DNA from: Gimesia chilikensis
GTDB lineage: Bacteria; Planctomycetota; Planctomycetia; Planctomycetales; Planctomycetaceae
Assembly (NCBI RefSeq): GCF_007744075.1
Contig: NZ_CP036266.1
Coordinates: forward strand, 3,147,748-3,211,747
Length of the DNA: 64,000 nt
Direction of reading: 5' to 3'
Below the pieces are notes generated by a model, which searched no databases, was not told where the DNA came from, and was given only the letters and a program-made list of their open reading frames with translations. Positions 1 to 9,759 of this stretch are shown in pieces (the first letter of the stretch is position 1; every line of letters begins with the position of its first letter). A program made the translations under genes and the position numbers.

Positions 1-438
1 ATGGTCGATGACTCGTCCAGGGGTACCAACGGCGATCTGGGCACCTTTCTTTAGCTGGTTTTCCTGGGGGCGAACAGGCTTGCCTCCCACAAGGACGGCC
101 AGACTGAGTGACTTCGAAGGACAGAGTTTACGGATTTCCACAGCGACCTGTTCGCTCAACTCGCGGGTTGGAGCGAGGATCAGGGCCTGGATTCCAGGGC
201 GTCTGAGGTCAATCTGTTGCAGAACCGGCAGCGAGAATGCTGCAGTTTTGCCCGTTCCCGTACGTGCCTGGCCGATACAGTCTTTGCCGGTGACAGCGAT
301 CGGAATCAACTCAGCCTGAATGGGGCTTGGTTTTTCATAACCTGCTTTGCTCAGGTTTTTTAATATTTTGTCATTGAGTCCTAACTGATCAAAGCTGGCG
401 GTTGTGGTCTTTTTTTTCTTTTTCTTCTTCTGATTCAT
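1..438 (-). CDS. DEAD-box RNA helicase, N-terminal part (cut by window start)
   Basis: ATP-dependent RNA helicase of the DEAD-box family, which remodels RNA during ribosome assembly or decay. Only the first 146 codons are in the window; the frame is open to base 1. After the ATG at 438 comes a run of seven lysines, then a Q-motif region (PSPIQAELIP), Walker A / motif I (ARTGTGKT), motif Ia (APTRELSEQV) and motif Ib (GTPGRVIDH). The DEAD box itself and the second RecA domain lie outside, so the exact subfamily (RhlE/DeaD type) cannot be fixed. The gene follows ftsH on the same strand after about 66 bp and may be cotranscribed. The lysine run is unusual but fits an RNA-binding extension. Confidence 0.93.
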   Translation of the reverse strand, partial: MNQKKKKKKKTTTASFDQLGLNDKILKNLSKAGYEKPSPIQAELIPIAVTGKDCIGQARTGTGKTAAFSLPVLQQIDLRRPGIQALILAPTRELSEQVAVEIRKLCPSKSLSLAVLVGGKPVRPQENQLKKGAQIAVGTPGRVIDH

Positions 439-504
439 TTCCTGTAAATTCCTGCTGAGGCAGGAGAAATCTCGCTCTGCGCTGAGGCATCCTGTGCCGG
501 AGCA

Positions 505-2499
505 TTATTCTGGTGGCTGTTCATTTTCTGTATCAGTACCAGCCTGCTTCGCGTTATCCAGGTTCGCTTGTTCCCGAACCGAAACTCCGATCAGACGCTT
601 GATGTCATTACTGTCAATGGCCTCTTGTTCTACGAGTGCTTTTGCCAGCAGGTCAAGTTTCTCCCTGTTTTCTGTTAAAATTTTCACTGCCCGTTCTTCA
701 GCAGCGTTTAAGAATCGCTGCATTTCCTGGTCAATGACGTGTGCGGTTTCTTCACTGCACTCGCCTTGAGATTTCATCTCTTTACCCAGGAACGGGTTTT
801 CATCTGAGTGGCGAAACGCCACAGGTCCAATTACACCACTCATGCCCCACTGTCCGACCATTTTACGTGTGATCTGTGTGGCACGCTTGATGTCGTCAGC
901 TGCTCCGGCTGTATGTTCACCAAACACCAGCCCTTCTGCAGCACGACCACCCAACATGAAGGCTAACTGCGAGTGGAGTTGTTTCTCACCCATGTTATAA
1001 CGCTCTTCATCGGGCAGCAGTTGTGTCACGCCCAACGCTCTGCCGCGAGGAATGACGGTCACTTTATGCACTGGATCGATCTCCGGAAGCAACCAGGCTA
1101 ATAACGCGTGGCCAGCTTCGTGGTAAGCGGTCATTTCCCGCTCTTTTTCACTGAGAATCTCTTCGCGAGGTGGTCCCATTAAAACACGATCCCGTGCATT
1201 GTCAAAATCTTCTTTGTCAACCTGATCTTTATTGAGCCGTGTCGCAGACAGGGCCGCTTCATTTACCAAGTTCTTCAAATCAGCTCCCGAAAAGCCAATT
1301 GTTCCTGCAGCGATCTTTTCCAGGTCGACATCATCCGAGAGGGGGATTTTCCGCGAATGTACTTTCAGAATCGCGGCCCGGCCCTCTTTAGTAGGGCGGT
1401 CAACTGTGATATGCCGGTCGAATCGCCCGGGACGCAGCAATGCCGGGTCCAGAACATCGGGACGGTTGGTTGCGGCGATTACAATGACGGCTTCATTCTG
1501 TTGAAAACCATCCATTTCACTGAGCATCTGGTTGAGGGTCTGTTCGCGTTCATCATGTCCCCCGCCCAGTCCGGCACCACGAATTCGACCAACGGCATCG
1601 ATTTCATCGACGAAGATGATACAGGGGGCATTTTCCTTGGCGTTGCGGAACAGGTCACGCACCCGGCTGGCACCGACGCCAACGAACATCTGGATAAATT
1701 CCGAACCGTTAATCGAATAAAAGGGAACACCGGCTTCCCCTGCGGTGGCGCGAGCCAGCAGAGTTTTTCCGGTCCCTGGCGAGCCCATCAAAAGCACCCC
1801 TTTGGGGATCTGAGCACCGAGACGCTGAAATTTGGCCGGAGTTTTCAGGAATTCAACCACTTCCTGCAGTTCCGCCTTCGCCTGTTCCATCGCTGCGACA
1901 TCGTCGAACGTGGTCTGTTCCTCGGAAGGCCGGAATCGTTTGGCCGGGCTCTTGGTGAAATTACCAAGCATTCCCGATCCCATGGGATCGGCCGACCGTC
2001 GGAGCATAAACCAGAAGAAGCCGATGATCAGCAAGGGACCAATCAGCCAGGGTAAAATATACGTACCAATGCCGACACTGGTGCTCTCGGCTTTGAAGGT
2101 TACATTCTGTTTAATCAACTCGGGAACGAGGTCACGATCTTCAACGGGGTGAGAGGGGAGCACGGTATTAAACTCTTCCGCAAGCTTTTCCCCCTTCTTT
2201 TCTTTATCATCCGGATTTTTCGGACGGACTTTCCATTTACCGGTCAGAATATCTCCGTGGAACTCGACGGAATCGACGTTGCCCCTATTGAGCTCATCGA
2301 TGAAAAAGCTGTAATCGACCTTCGAACCGGTATTCTCCGGAGAAGATTTCATCATCATCAGACTGCCAATGACCAGAATCAGCAGGATAATCAGCCAGGG
2401 GCCGGTTGATGGGGCACCTTGAGTTTCTTTGCTGGATGGCTTTTGGGGATCTTTGCCGGGAGGAGGAGTTCGTTGGGGATTCTCCTGCGGAGAGGCCAT
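505..2499 (-). CDS. ftsH: ATP-dependent zinc metalloprotease FtsH
   Basis: Membrane-anchored AAA+ protease that extracts and degrades membrane and soluble proteins. The 664-residue product has a proline-rich cytoplasmic start (1-32), a first membrane segment (about 34-50), a periplasmic domain, a second membrane segment (about 147-165), Walker A GSPGTGKT (239-246), Walker B IIFVDEID (294-301), the second region of homology ([20 protein letters not shown]) and the zinc site HEAGH (460-464). Length and order are those of the family. The C-terminal tail is acidic and glutamine-rich. It lies upstream of the helicase gene on the same strand. Planctomycetes often carry several FtsH paralogues, so which one this is cannot be told from sequence alone. 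Confidence 0.97.
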   Translation of the reverse strand: MASPQENPQRTPPPGKDPQKPSSKETQGAPSTGPWLIILLILVIGSLMMMKSSPENTGSKVDYSFFIDELNRGNVDSVEFHGDILTGKWKVRPKNPDDKEKKGEKLAEEFNTVLPSHPVEDRDLVPELIKQNVTFKAESTSVGIGTYILPWLIGPLLIIGFFWFMLRRSADPMGSGMLGNFTKSPAKRFRPSEEQTTFDDVAAMEQAKAELQEVVEFLKTPAKFQRLGAQIPKGVLLMGSPGTGKTLLARATAGEAGVPFYSINGSEFIQMFVGVGASRVRDLFRNAKENAPCIIFVDEIDAVGRIRGAGLGGGHDEREQTLNQMLSEMDGFQQNEAVIVIAATNRPDVLDPALLRPGRFDRHITVDRPTKEGRAAILKVHSRKIPLSDDVDLEKIAAGTIGFSGADLKNLVNEAALSATRLNKDQVDKEDFDNARDRVLMGPPREEILSEKEREMTAYHEAGHALLAWLLPEIDPVHKVTVIPRGRALGVTQLLPDEERYNMGEKQLHSQLAFMLGGRAAEGLVFGEHTAGAADDIKRATQITRKMVGQWGMSGVIGPVAFRHSDENPFLGKEMKSQGECSEETAHVIDQEMQRFLNAAEERAVKILTENREKLDLLAKALVEQEAIDSNDIKRLIGVSVREQANLDNAKQAGTDTENEQPPE

Positions 2500-2788
2500 A
2501 TGCTGTTCCGTTCGTTGCTTAAGATCTTCTTACTGGTTGCTGATGGCTGGGATCGTCCTGGCGTGTCATTGTCTTCTGGTTAGACATCCGTATTCGGCCA
2601 GGTAATTCTTCCTGCGAAGAGCGGGGAGACATGTGTATCATTGCCAGATTAAATATTATTTGCTGATTCTATGGGAAAATCCGCCCCGCAGGCAATGGTG
2701 GCAGACCTGATTTTAGAAAGGAACGGGTAAGCCGTTGTGAAAATAAGTGTAGCCGCTGAGCCAGCTTATTGCAGATTGGGGCTGGTCA

Positions 2789-3646
2789 CTAATCCTTCAG
2801 ACCGTAGCGGACGATACACCAGAGTGCTTTGACGCCGTCTTTCCAGCCGATTTTTTTCCCCTGATCATAAGTGCGTCCATCATAGCTGATCGACATCTCG
2901 AAAATACGACAGCGACGTCGGGCCACTTTGGCTGTCAGTTCCGGCTCGATACCAAATCGGTTCTGGCAGAGTCCAGGAGCGATTTCCTTGATCACATCCT
3001 TTTTGAACAGCTTATAGCAGGTCTCCATATCGGTCAGGTTGAGGTTGGTGAAGCAGTTTGAGAGGGTCGTCAAAAACCTGTTTCCCAGGTAGTGCCAATA
3101 GTAGAGAACGCGATGCGGCTGATCTCCCAGAAACCGGCTGCCATACACGACATCGGCACGACCTTCGATAATAGGCTGTAGCAAACGGGGGTACTCAGAG
3201 GGATCGTATTCCAGGTCAGCATCCTGAATCAGCATTACATCCCCCTGTGCTTCCAGGAAACCAGTGCGGACGGCTGCCCCTTTCCCCTGGTTGACCTCGT
3301 GGAAAATGACGCGGATTTCGTTATACGCATCCTGCTCCGACTGCGATTGCTCTTCGAGACGTTTGAGAATATCTCGAGTACCATCTGTGCTGCCATCATC
3401 GACGAGTACCAGTTCCTTGCGAATGGGTACTGCTTTGACCTGGCTGATCAGGTTCTCTACCGTCTTTTGTTCATTGAAAATCGGGATCACGACCGACAGT
3501 AGAAAATCTTGCGGGATCGGATAGAAGCCTAACTGACGGCAGCCCGCCTCACCCAGGTACGACTTCAGTGAGTCGTACCATTCGGTTGTGTAAGGATAGC
3601 CGTGCTCATCAGACTGTGGAAAACGTGCGATAGACGATGGTTCCAT
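2789..3646 (-). CDS. Family 2 glycosyltransferase, dolichol-phosphate mannosyltransferase-like
   Basis: Predicted inverting GT-A glycosyltransferase that moves a sugar from a nucleotide sugar to a polyprenyl phosphate or similar acceptor. Visible motifs, counted from the ATG at 3646: VVIPIFNE at about 52-59, DDGSTDGT at 83-90 (nucleotide binding), QDADLEYDP at 141-149 (DxD-like metal site) and [10 protein letters not shown] near 205, typical of DPM1/GtrB-like enzymes. The usual C-terminal membrane segments are absent, so it resembles the soluble DPM1 form, preceded by about 50 extra residues. A TTG two codons upstream is possible, but I chose the ATG. It stands alone and is divergent from the DUF4432 gene. 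Acceptor and pathway are unknown. Confidence 0.9.
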   Translation of the reverse strand: MEPSSIARFPQSDEHGYPYTTEWYDSLKSYLGEAGCRQLGFYPIPQDFLLSVVIPIFNEQKTVENLISQVKAVPIRKELVLVDDGSTDGTRDILKRLEEQSQSEQDAYNEIRVIFHEVNQGKGAAVRTGFLEAQGDVMLIQDADLEYDPSEYPRLLQPIIEGRADVVYGSRFLGDQPHRVLYYWHYLGNRFLTTLSNCFTNLNLTDMETCYKLFKKDVIKEIAPGLCQNRFGIEPELTAKVARRRCRIFEMSISYDGRTYDQGKKIGWKDGVKALWCIVRYGLKD

Positions 3647-3703
3647 GATCAACTTTTAGTTGTAAAAGGGTTGTCGGTTTGTGATTAATCGGTTCTATTC
3701 TGT

Positions 3704-3730
3704 ATTATAAGTCGTAAATAGCATCTGCAA
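3704..3730 (-). promoter_or_regulatory. Possible sigma-70 promoter of the glycosyltransferase gene
   Basis: On the minus strand a perfect TATAAT (3704-3709) lies 58 bp before the glycosyltransferase ATG, with TTGCAG (3725-3730) upstream. The spacer is only 15 bp, so the -35 assignment is weak. Confidence 0.35.
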
Positions 3731-3878
3731 GAGTAGTTTCTGTTTCGTTTTCGCATTCACTGGTGGATATGTGAAATGGAGCGGTTTACATTATCCATAT
3801 CGTCAGACTGAAATTCATTATTGCGACGGTAATGACGAAAATATCGATTTTCTGATCCCAAAGCATTGAGGCGCCCCG

Positions 3879-5057
3879 ATGAAACCAACTCAGATTTTGT
3901 TCACTGATGTGAGTTCTCAAACCTGGATCGAGAAGGTTCTTCTGAATTCAGAGAGTCACCCTGAGTTTTCAAAGCAATCAGAATGGTCTGTCGACAAACG
4001 ACCATTACATGGAGGTCCATCTGAGGGAGTGGACCTGATTGAAGTTAATAACGGGCGTTTAAAGCTCAATATCATCCCTACCAGGGGTATGGGAGTCTGG
4101 AACGGGATGTTCGATGAGCTACCTCTCGGGTGGAGTTCTCCTGTCAAAGCCCCGGTCAATCCTGCATTAGTTAACCTCTCTGAACGGGGTGGCCTGGGCT
4201 GGCTGAGTGGATTCAATGAACTGATTTGTCGATGTGGGCTGATTTCCATGGGCCCCCCTGGAACAGATGCTGGCGGCAACCCGCTTGAGTCGGAACTGAC
4301 CCTGCATGGTCGCATCGCGAATACTCCTGCCCATTATGTCTCAGTCGAACTGGATCCTGCAGACGGGGGATGGATACGAATTACCGGACGCATGACAGAG
4401 GGCATGCTGTTTGGCAGCCAGTTGCAGCTGGAATCGACCCTGGAGACTCAATTGGGTTCTGAATCATTTACAATCAAAGACCGTGTTATCAATGTAGGTG
4501 CCAGTGAAGCAGAATCCGAACTGCTTTATCACATCAATGTGGGGGCGCCCTTTCTGGAAGCGGGAGCTCAGTTCGCGATCCCTTTTGAAGAAATGGCTCC
4601 ACGCGATCCCCGTGCTGCAGAGGGTGTTACGGCTTACCAGACCTATCTGGGGCCGACGCCTGGTTATGCCGAGCAAGCTTACTATTTTAAACCCGTCGCC
4701 GACGAGCAGGGGCTTACCCCTGCTCTGCTGTCTGGTAGAGAGGGTGAAATAGGGTTTCTGGTGGAGTTTGTGCAGGCGAAACTACCCTGTTTTACTCTCT
4801 GGAAAAATACTCAACCCGAAGCCGCTGGCTACGTGACTGGCCTGGAGCCTGGCATCAATTACCCTAATTTCCGTGCTACAGAACGCGAACAGGGGCGGCT
4901 TAAGGTATTACAGCCCGGTGAGAGTTACGAGACAGAGTTCAAAATCTCTATTTTGAATAATTCAGATTCGGTTGATGCCATCCGCCAGAAAATCACGAAA
5001 CTAAGTCAACAGAGTCCGTCTGTGGTACACGAGTCGCCACATCCCCGGTTTTCCTGA
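3879..5057 (+). CDS. DUF4432 family aldose-epimerase-like protein
   Basis: Protein of the galactose-mutarotase fold (DUF4432 group), presumed to act on a sugar or sugar derivative in the cytoplasm; no signal peptide is visible. The 392 residues contain the conserved RGMGVW block (69-74), GFNELICRCG (111-120) and LHGRIANTPA (142-151), whose histidine is the kind of residue used in catalysis by aldose 1-epimerases, plus a C-terminal TGLEPGINYPNFR block. A GAGG sequence about 9 nt before the ATG supports the start. The gene stands alone, divergent from the glycosyltransferase and followed by a long gap before rpsA. The family assignment is by motif; the substrate is unknown. Confidence 0.82.
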   Translation: MKPTQILFTDVSSQTWIEKVLLNSESHPEFSKQSEWSVDKRPLHGGPSEGVDLIEVNNGRLKLNIIPTRGMGVWNGMFDELPLGWSSPVKAPVNPALVNLSERGGLGWLSGFNELICRCGLISMGPPGTDAGGNPLESELTLHGRIANTPAHYVSVELDPADGGWIRITGRMTEGMLFGSQLQLESTLETQLGSESFTIKDRVINVGASEAESELLYHINVGAPFLEAGAQFAIPFEEMAPRDPRAAEGVTAYQTYLGPTPGYAEQAYYFKPVADEQGLTPALLSGREGEIGFLVEFVQAKLPCFTLWKNTQPEAAGYVTGLEPGINYPNFRATEREQGRLKVLQPGESYETEFKISILNNSDSVDAIRQKITKLSQQSPSVVHESPHPRFS

Positions 5058-5513
5058 CATTAAATCAGGGTGAAATTGAATTCCGGCTCAATTTTGGTGA
5101 AAAATCGAAGAAATCAGCGATTTCATCACTTTCTGCCTCCTATATGGCTGGAATTAAATGAAAACCTTCTGATATATTTGCCGGACTGATCTGCTTTGTG
5201 CCTTGATTAATGCGTTGGGCATTGACCATGAAGTCAGACAGATGGTTTTGGAGAAGTTGGTATTCACTGGAACGTTGCGGGAGATTCTCTGATCTCTTCG
5301 CTTTTTTTTTAGATTGTCGGTTCCGGTTTGAAGGCAAGTTGACAGCCCTGTAGAGGCCCGCATCTGTCAAATATGATGCGATGATGTCAATAAAGAGACG
5401 CTTTTAAGCTTGTGAAATAGAACTTTGCTCTGTTTCCGCTGACATCAGAAAACCATGACTTCCAGTCGTGATATGAATTTCGAAATCAAAAGTGTAGTTG
5501 GATTTTTTTTAGT
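5058..5513. other. Gap of 456 bp: rpsA upstream region
   Basis: No convincing gene is seen. The stretch presumably holds the rpsA promoter and leader: there is a TATGAT at 5372-5377 with only a poor -35 partner, and a TTGACA at 5339-5344 that is too far away to pair with it. The last bases before the rpsA ATG are a T-rich run without a good Shine-Dalgarno sequence. Confidence 0.5.
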
Positions 5514-7334
<1,821 letters not shown>

Positions 7335-7378
7335 ACTTGCATAACACTTTCAGTCACTGACTGTCAGTTGCATATAGA

Positions 7379-7409
7379 GCGGCGATCAGAAATGATCGCC
7401 GCTTTTTTT
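7379..7409 (+). terminator. Intrinsic terminator of rpsA
   Basis: Perfect 10-bp stem (7379-7388 with 7393-7402), GAAA tetraloop (7389-7392), then seven T residues (7403-7409). Textbook rho-independent terminator 45 bp after the rpsA stop. Confidence 0.93.
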
Positions 7410-7763
7410 ACGTCTAGAGCGAATTCGATGTTCTACCAGATACTTAAGTCGTGTCTGTTTCTCGAGTGTTGATGCACATGGATCAAAGTTGCTGGATGCA
7501 ATGTCAGTGTGGGCTATTTGTGAAAAAGTACTGTAATAGCTGTGTTTTAGCTCGCTAATCTACCCCAGTTGATATAACCGTTACAGCTTCCGTAGAACCG
7601 TGTTTTCCCGGGCTGCTTTTCGACTCCTGTTTCAGAAAAGCGATGTTGCCTGCCGATAAAAACTCTACAGGGTGTCGGTATATCTAACCGACTGACTGTG
7701 ATTGAATTATCGTGTCGAGAGGAAACGAGTTCCCGCGAACGGTTGCAAATCGAATGGAAAGCC
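7410..7763. other. Gap of about 350 bp before the sigma-factor gene
   Basis: Between the rpsA terminator and the sigma-factor ATG. I see no other gene. It must hold the sigma-factor promoter, but no confident -35/-10 pair was recognised. An in-frame GTG at 7698 could extend the sigma factor by 22 residues. Confidence 0.45.
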
Positions 7764-8657
7764 ATGGATAACGAACGGCCTTTCCATTTGTCACCAGAAA
7801 CAGATAACAGGTTTTCCATGCAGAAAACTGCTCGACGGCGTTCCTCTTCAGCCGTACAGAATCCATTAGAAACATATCTTAAAGAGATCAATGAAACCGC
7901 CCTGCTCTCTGCCGAAGAAGAGCGAGAGCTGTCAAATCGCATTGAACATGGTGATAAAGAGGCACGCGACCGGATGGTTCGTGCGAATCTGCGACTGGTG
8001 GTGAATATTGCTCGTGCTTATTCCGGCAAAGGCCTGCCACTCCAGGACCTGATCGAAGAGGGTAACCTGGGGCTTCTGCGGGCAGTCGAAGGCTTCGACC
8101 CGGATATGGGGACCCGTTTCAGTACCTATGCCAGTTACTGGATCAAGCAATCAATCAAACGGGCTCTGGTAAATTCTGCGAAAACGATCCGTATTCCTGC
8201 CTACATGGTCGAACTGTTGACCAAGTGGCGGCGGGCAACTGCCCAGCTTCAGGATACTTTGGACCGTACTCCGACGACTGAGGAAGTTGCGCGTGAACTG
8301 GATCTTCCTCCCAAGAAACTGAAAATCGTCAAGAAAGCAATTCAGCTTTACAATTCCTCGCCGCAGTCAGAACAACAGGACGCCGGCTGGTCGTTGGGAG
8401 AAATGATTCCCGATGACCGTCTCAAAGGGCCGGACGATGAACTGGTCGAAAATGACAACCTCAAACATGTTTTCAGGCTGTTGAAGGAAATTCCAGATCG
8501 CGAAGCCAACATCCTGCGGATGCGGTTTGGGCTCGATGGTGAGGAACCGAAGACCCTCAAAGAGATTGGGCAGGCACTGGGACTGACGCGAGAGCGAGTC
8601 CGTCAGATTGAGAGTGAAGCTCTCAAAAAACTGGCCAAGGAAATCAGTGGCGAGTAA
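7764..8657 (+). CDS. RNA polymerase sigma factor, sigma-70 family (RpoD/RpoS type)
   Basis: Promoter-recognition subunit of RNA polymerase. Region 1.2 (NPLETYLKEINETALLSAEE), region 2 (DLIEEGNLGLLRAVEGFDP, then RFSTYASYWIKQSIKRA, the -10 recognition helix), region 3 and region 4.2 (TLKEIGQALGLTRERVRQIE, the -35 helix-turn-helix) are all present in order. There is no region 1.1 and the protein is only 297 residues, so it resembles group 2 (RpoS/SigB-like) or the short primary sigma factors of planctomycetes. Starts at 7698 (GTG), 7764 (ATG, GGAAAG just upstream) and 7818 (ATG) are all in frame; I chose 7764, with modest certainty. It is convergent with the caspase-like gene, 46 bp away. Confidence 0.93.
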   Translation: MDNERPFHLSPETDNRFSMQKTARRRSSSAVQNPLETYLKEINETALLSAEEERELSNRIEHGDKEARDRMVRANLRLVVNIARAYSGKGLPLQDLIEEGNLGLLRAVEGFDPDMGTRFSTYASYWIKQSIKRALVNSAKTIRIPAYMVELLTKWRRATAQLQDTLDRTPTTEEVARELDLPPKKLKIVKKAIQLYNSSPQSEQQDAGWSLGEMIPDDRLKGPDDELVENDNLKHVFRLLKEIPDREANILRMRFGLDGEEPKTLKEIGQALGLTRERVRQIESEALKKLAKEISGE

Positions 8658-8694
8658 TATTGCTTACCTTGTCAAAATTGAATCTACTATGCAA

Positions 8695-8719
8695 ACAGAC
8701 CGGTTATTCGCCGGTCTGT
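8695..8719. terminator. Hairpin between convergent sigma-factor and caspase-like genes
   Basis: Nine-base inverted repeat ACAGACCGG / CCGGTCTGT (8695-8703 with 8711-8719), loop of 7. It overlaps the stop codon of the minus-strand gene (8704-8706) and lies 38 bp after the sigma-factor stop. The T-tract is interrupted, so termination may be imperfect; it could serve both directions. Confidence 0.6.
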
Positions 8720-9759
8720 TCTGCTTTGACAGGGACCACCAGCGGGTCATGAATGGTGGGAGTGTTACCCCGCTCCGCTTGCCGATAGATCTCAGCCAGT
8801 TGAATCATTAATGGTTCCAACTGTTGATAGTAATCGTCTTCGGATTCAAATTCTGTCTTTCGCTGTTTGAGTTCCAGAATATTGATTTCCAGTGCATCAC
8901 GGCGTTGCTTTTGAGTTCCAGTGATCTGGGAAACTGGTCGCAATGCACAGACGGCAAACTGCTGAGCTCGATGTCCGTCTGGCAGGCTGGCTGTTGCTCC
9001 TGGCTCGGGGAGATGATCCAACCCCTTAAATTGATCAGCTCTTGAGCCCCGCTGATCGCCGTTATCGTCCAGCAACGCATGCTCAGTGGCCAGTTGGCCC
9101 TGCTCCAGGTAATGAGCTTCTGTCTGACGACAAGCGGCCAGATAAGCTTCCAGGAGTGAGACCTGTCCGTCATGATCCAGATCTGACTCTGGCTCGGAAG
9201 CCGCTGCGGACAAAAACTTACCGAAATGGGAAAAGTAGAACTCAAATCCATTTTTGGTAGCAGAGATTACCACACGATTCTCCCCTGAGAGTGCCTGCAG
9301 GAAAGGACCACTGGCCGAAAAACAGTTCAACACTGCGAGTGGATGTGTAATCTGATCACAACAGACTTGCAGTTGTTCCGCAGTCAGGTCGGGGCCGCGG
9401 AGATTGAAGCGAGCTGATTTCCCATCAAACGTACCATGCCCGATCAGGATCAACCAGGTTGCACTGTAGGATTCCGGGGAACGCAGGAGTTCCCGTTCGA
9501 TCAGAGTTCGATCAGAATTGCGGGCATCGAGGCTTTCTCCAATCACAGTCAACTCAGCCTGTTTTCCAACCGCAAGTTGTTTCCAGTTCTCAGCCCAGTC
9601 AGCGAATTGAATGGCATATTCGTCTGTTCCTTCAGCCCCGAGCACGAGGATAAAACGTTCTGGTCTGTCAGGTGATTCTGCGGCAGCAAGGTGCACTAGC
9701 GGATTCCCACAGATCAAAGAGCACGCCGCCAGAATAATGGTCATTCTGAAACTTCGCAT
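8704..9759 (-). CDS. Secreted caspase-like (C13/C14-fold) protein with EF-hand loop
   Basis: Predicted cysteine peptidase of the caspase/legumain fold, exported by an N-terminal signal (hydrophobic 7-27, AAA cleavage region). Counted from the ATG at 9759: a strand ending WLILIGHGT gives His108, and a second strand ending LAVLNCFSASG gives Cys146, the usual His-Cys dyad. DLDHDGQVSLLE (193-204) matches an EF-hand calcium loop. The C-terminal third is helical and charged. I chose 9759 because its ATG shares one base with the TGA of the upstream VWA gene and an AAAGGA lies about 8 nt before it; a longer reading frame to 9807 has no such support. It is last in the MoxR/VWA run. Peptidase activity is inferred from the dyad only. 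Confidence 0.78.
   Translation of the reverse strand: MRSFRMTIILAACSLICGNPLVHLAAAESPDRPERFILVLGAEGTDEYAIQFADWAENWKQLAVGKQAELTVIGESLDARNSDRTLIERELLRSPESYSATWLILIGHGTFDGKSARFNLRGPDLTAEQLQVCCDQITHPLAVLNCFSASGPFLQALSGENRVVISATKNGFEFYFSHFGKFLSAAASEPESDLDHDGQVSLLEAYLAACRQTEAHYLEQGQLATEHALLDDNGDQRGSRADQFKGLDHLPEPGATASLPDGHRAQQFAVCALRPVSQITGTQKQRRDALEINILELKQRKTEFESEDDYYQQLEPLMIQLAEIYRQAERGNTPTIHDPLVVPVKAEQTGE

Noticed and set aside
1357-2055. 232-codon plus-strand frame opposite ftsH
   Set aside because: Mirror of the conserved ATPase domain of ftsH; no motif and no ribosome site.
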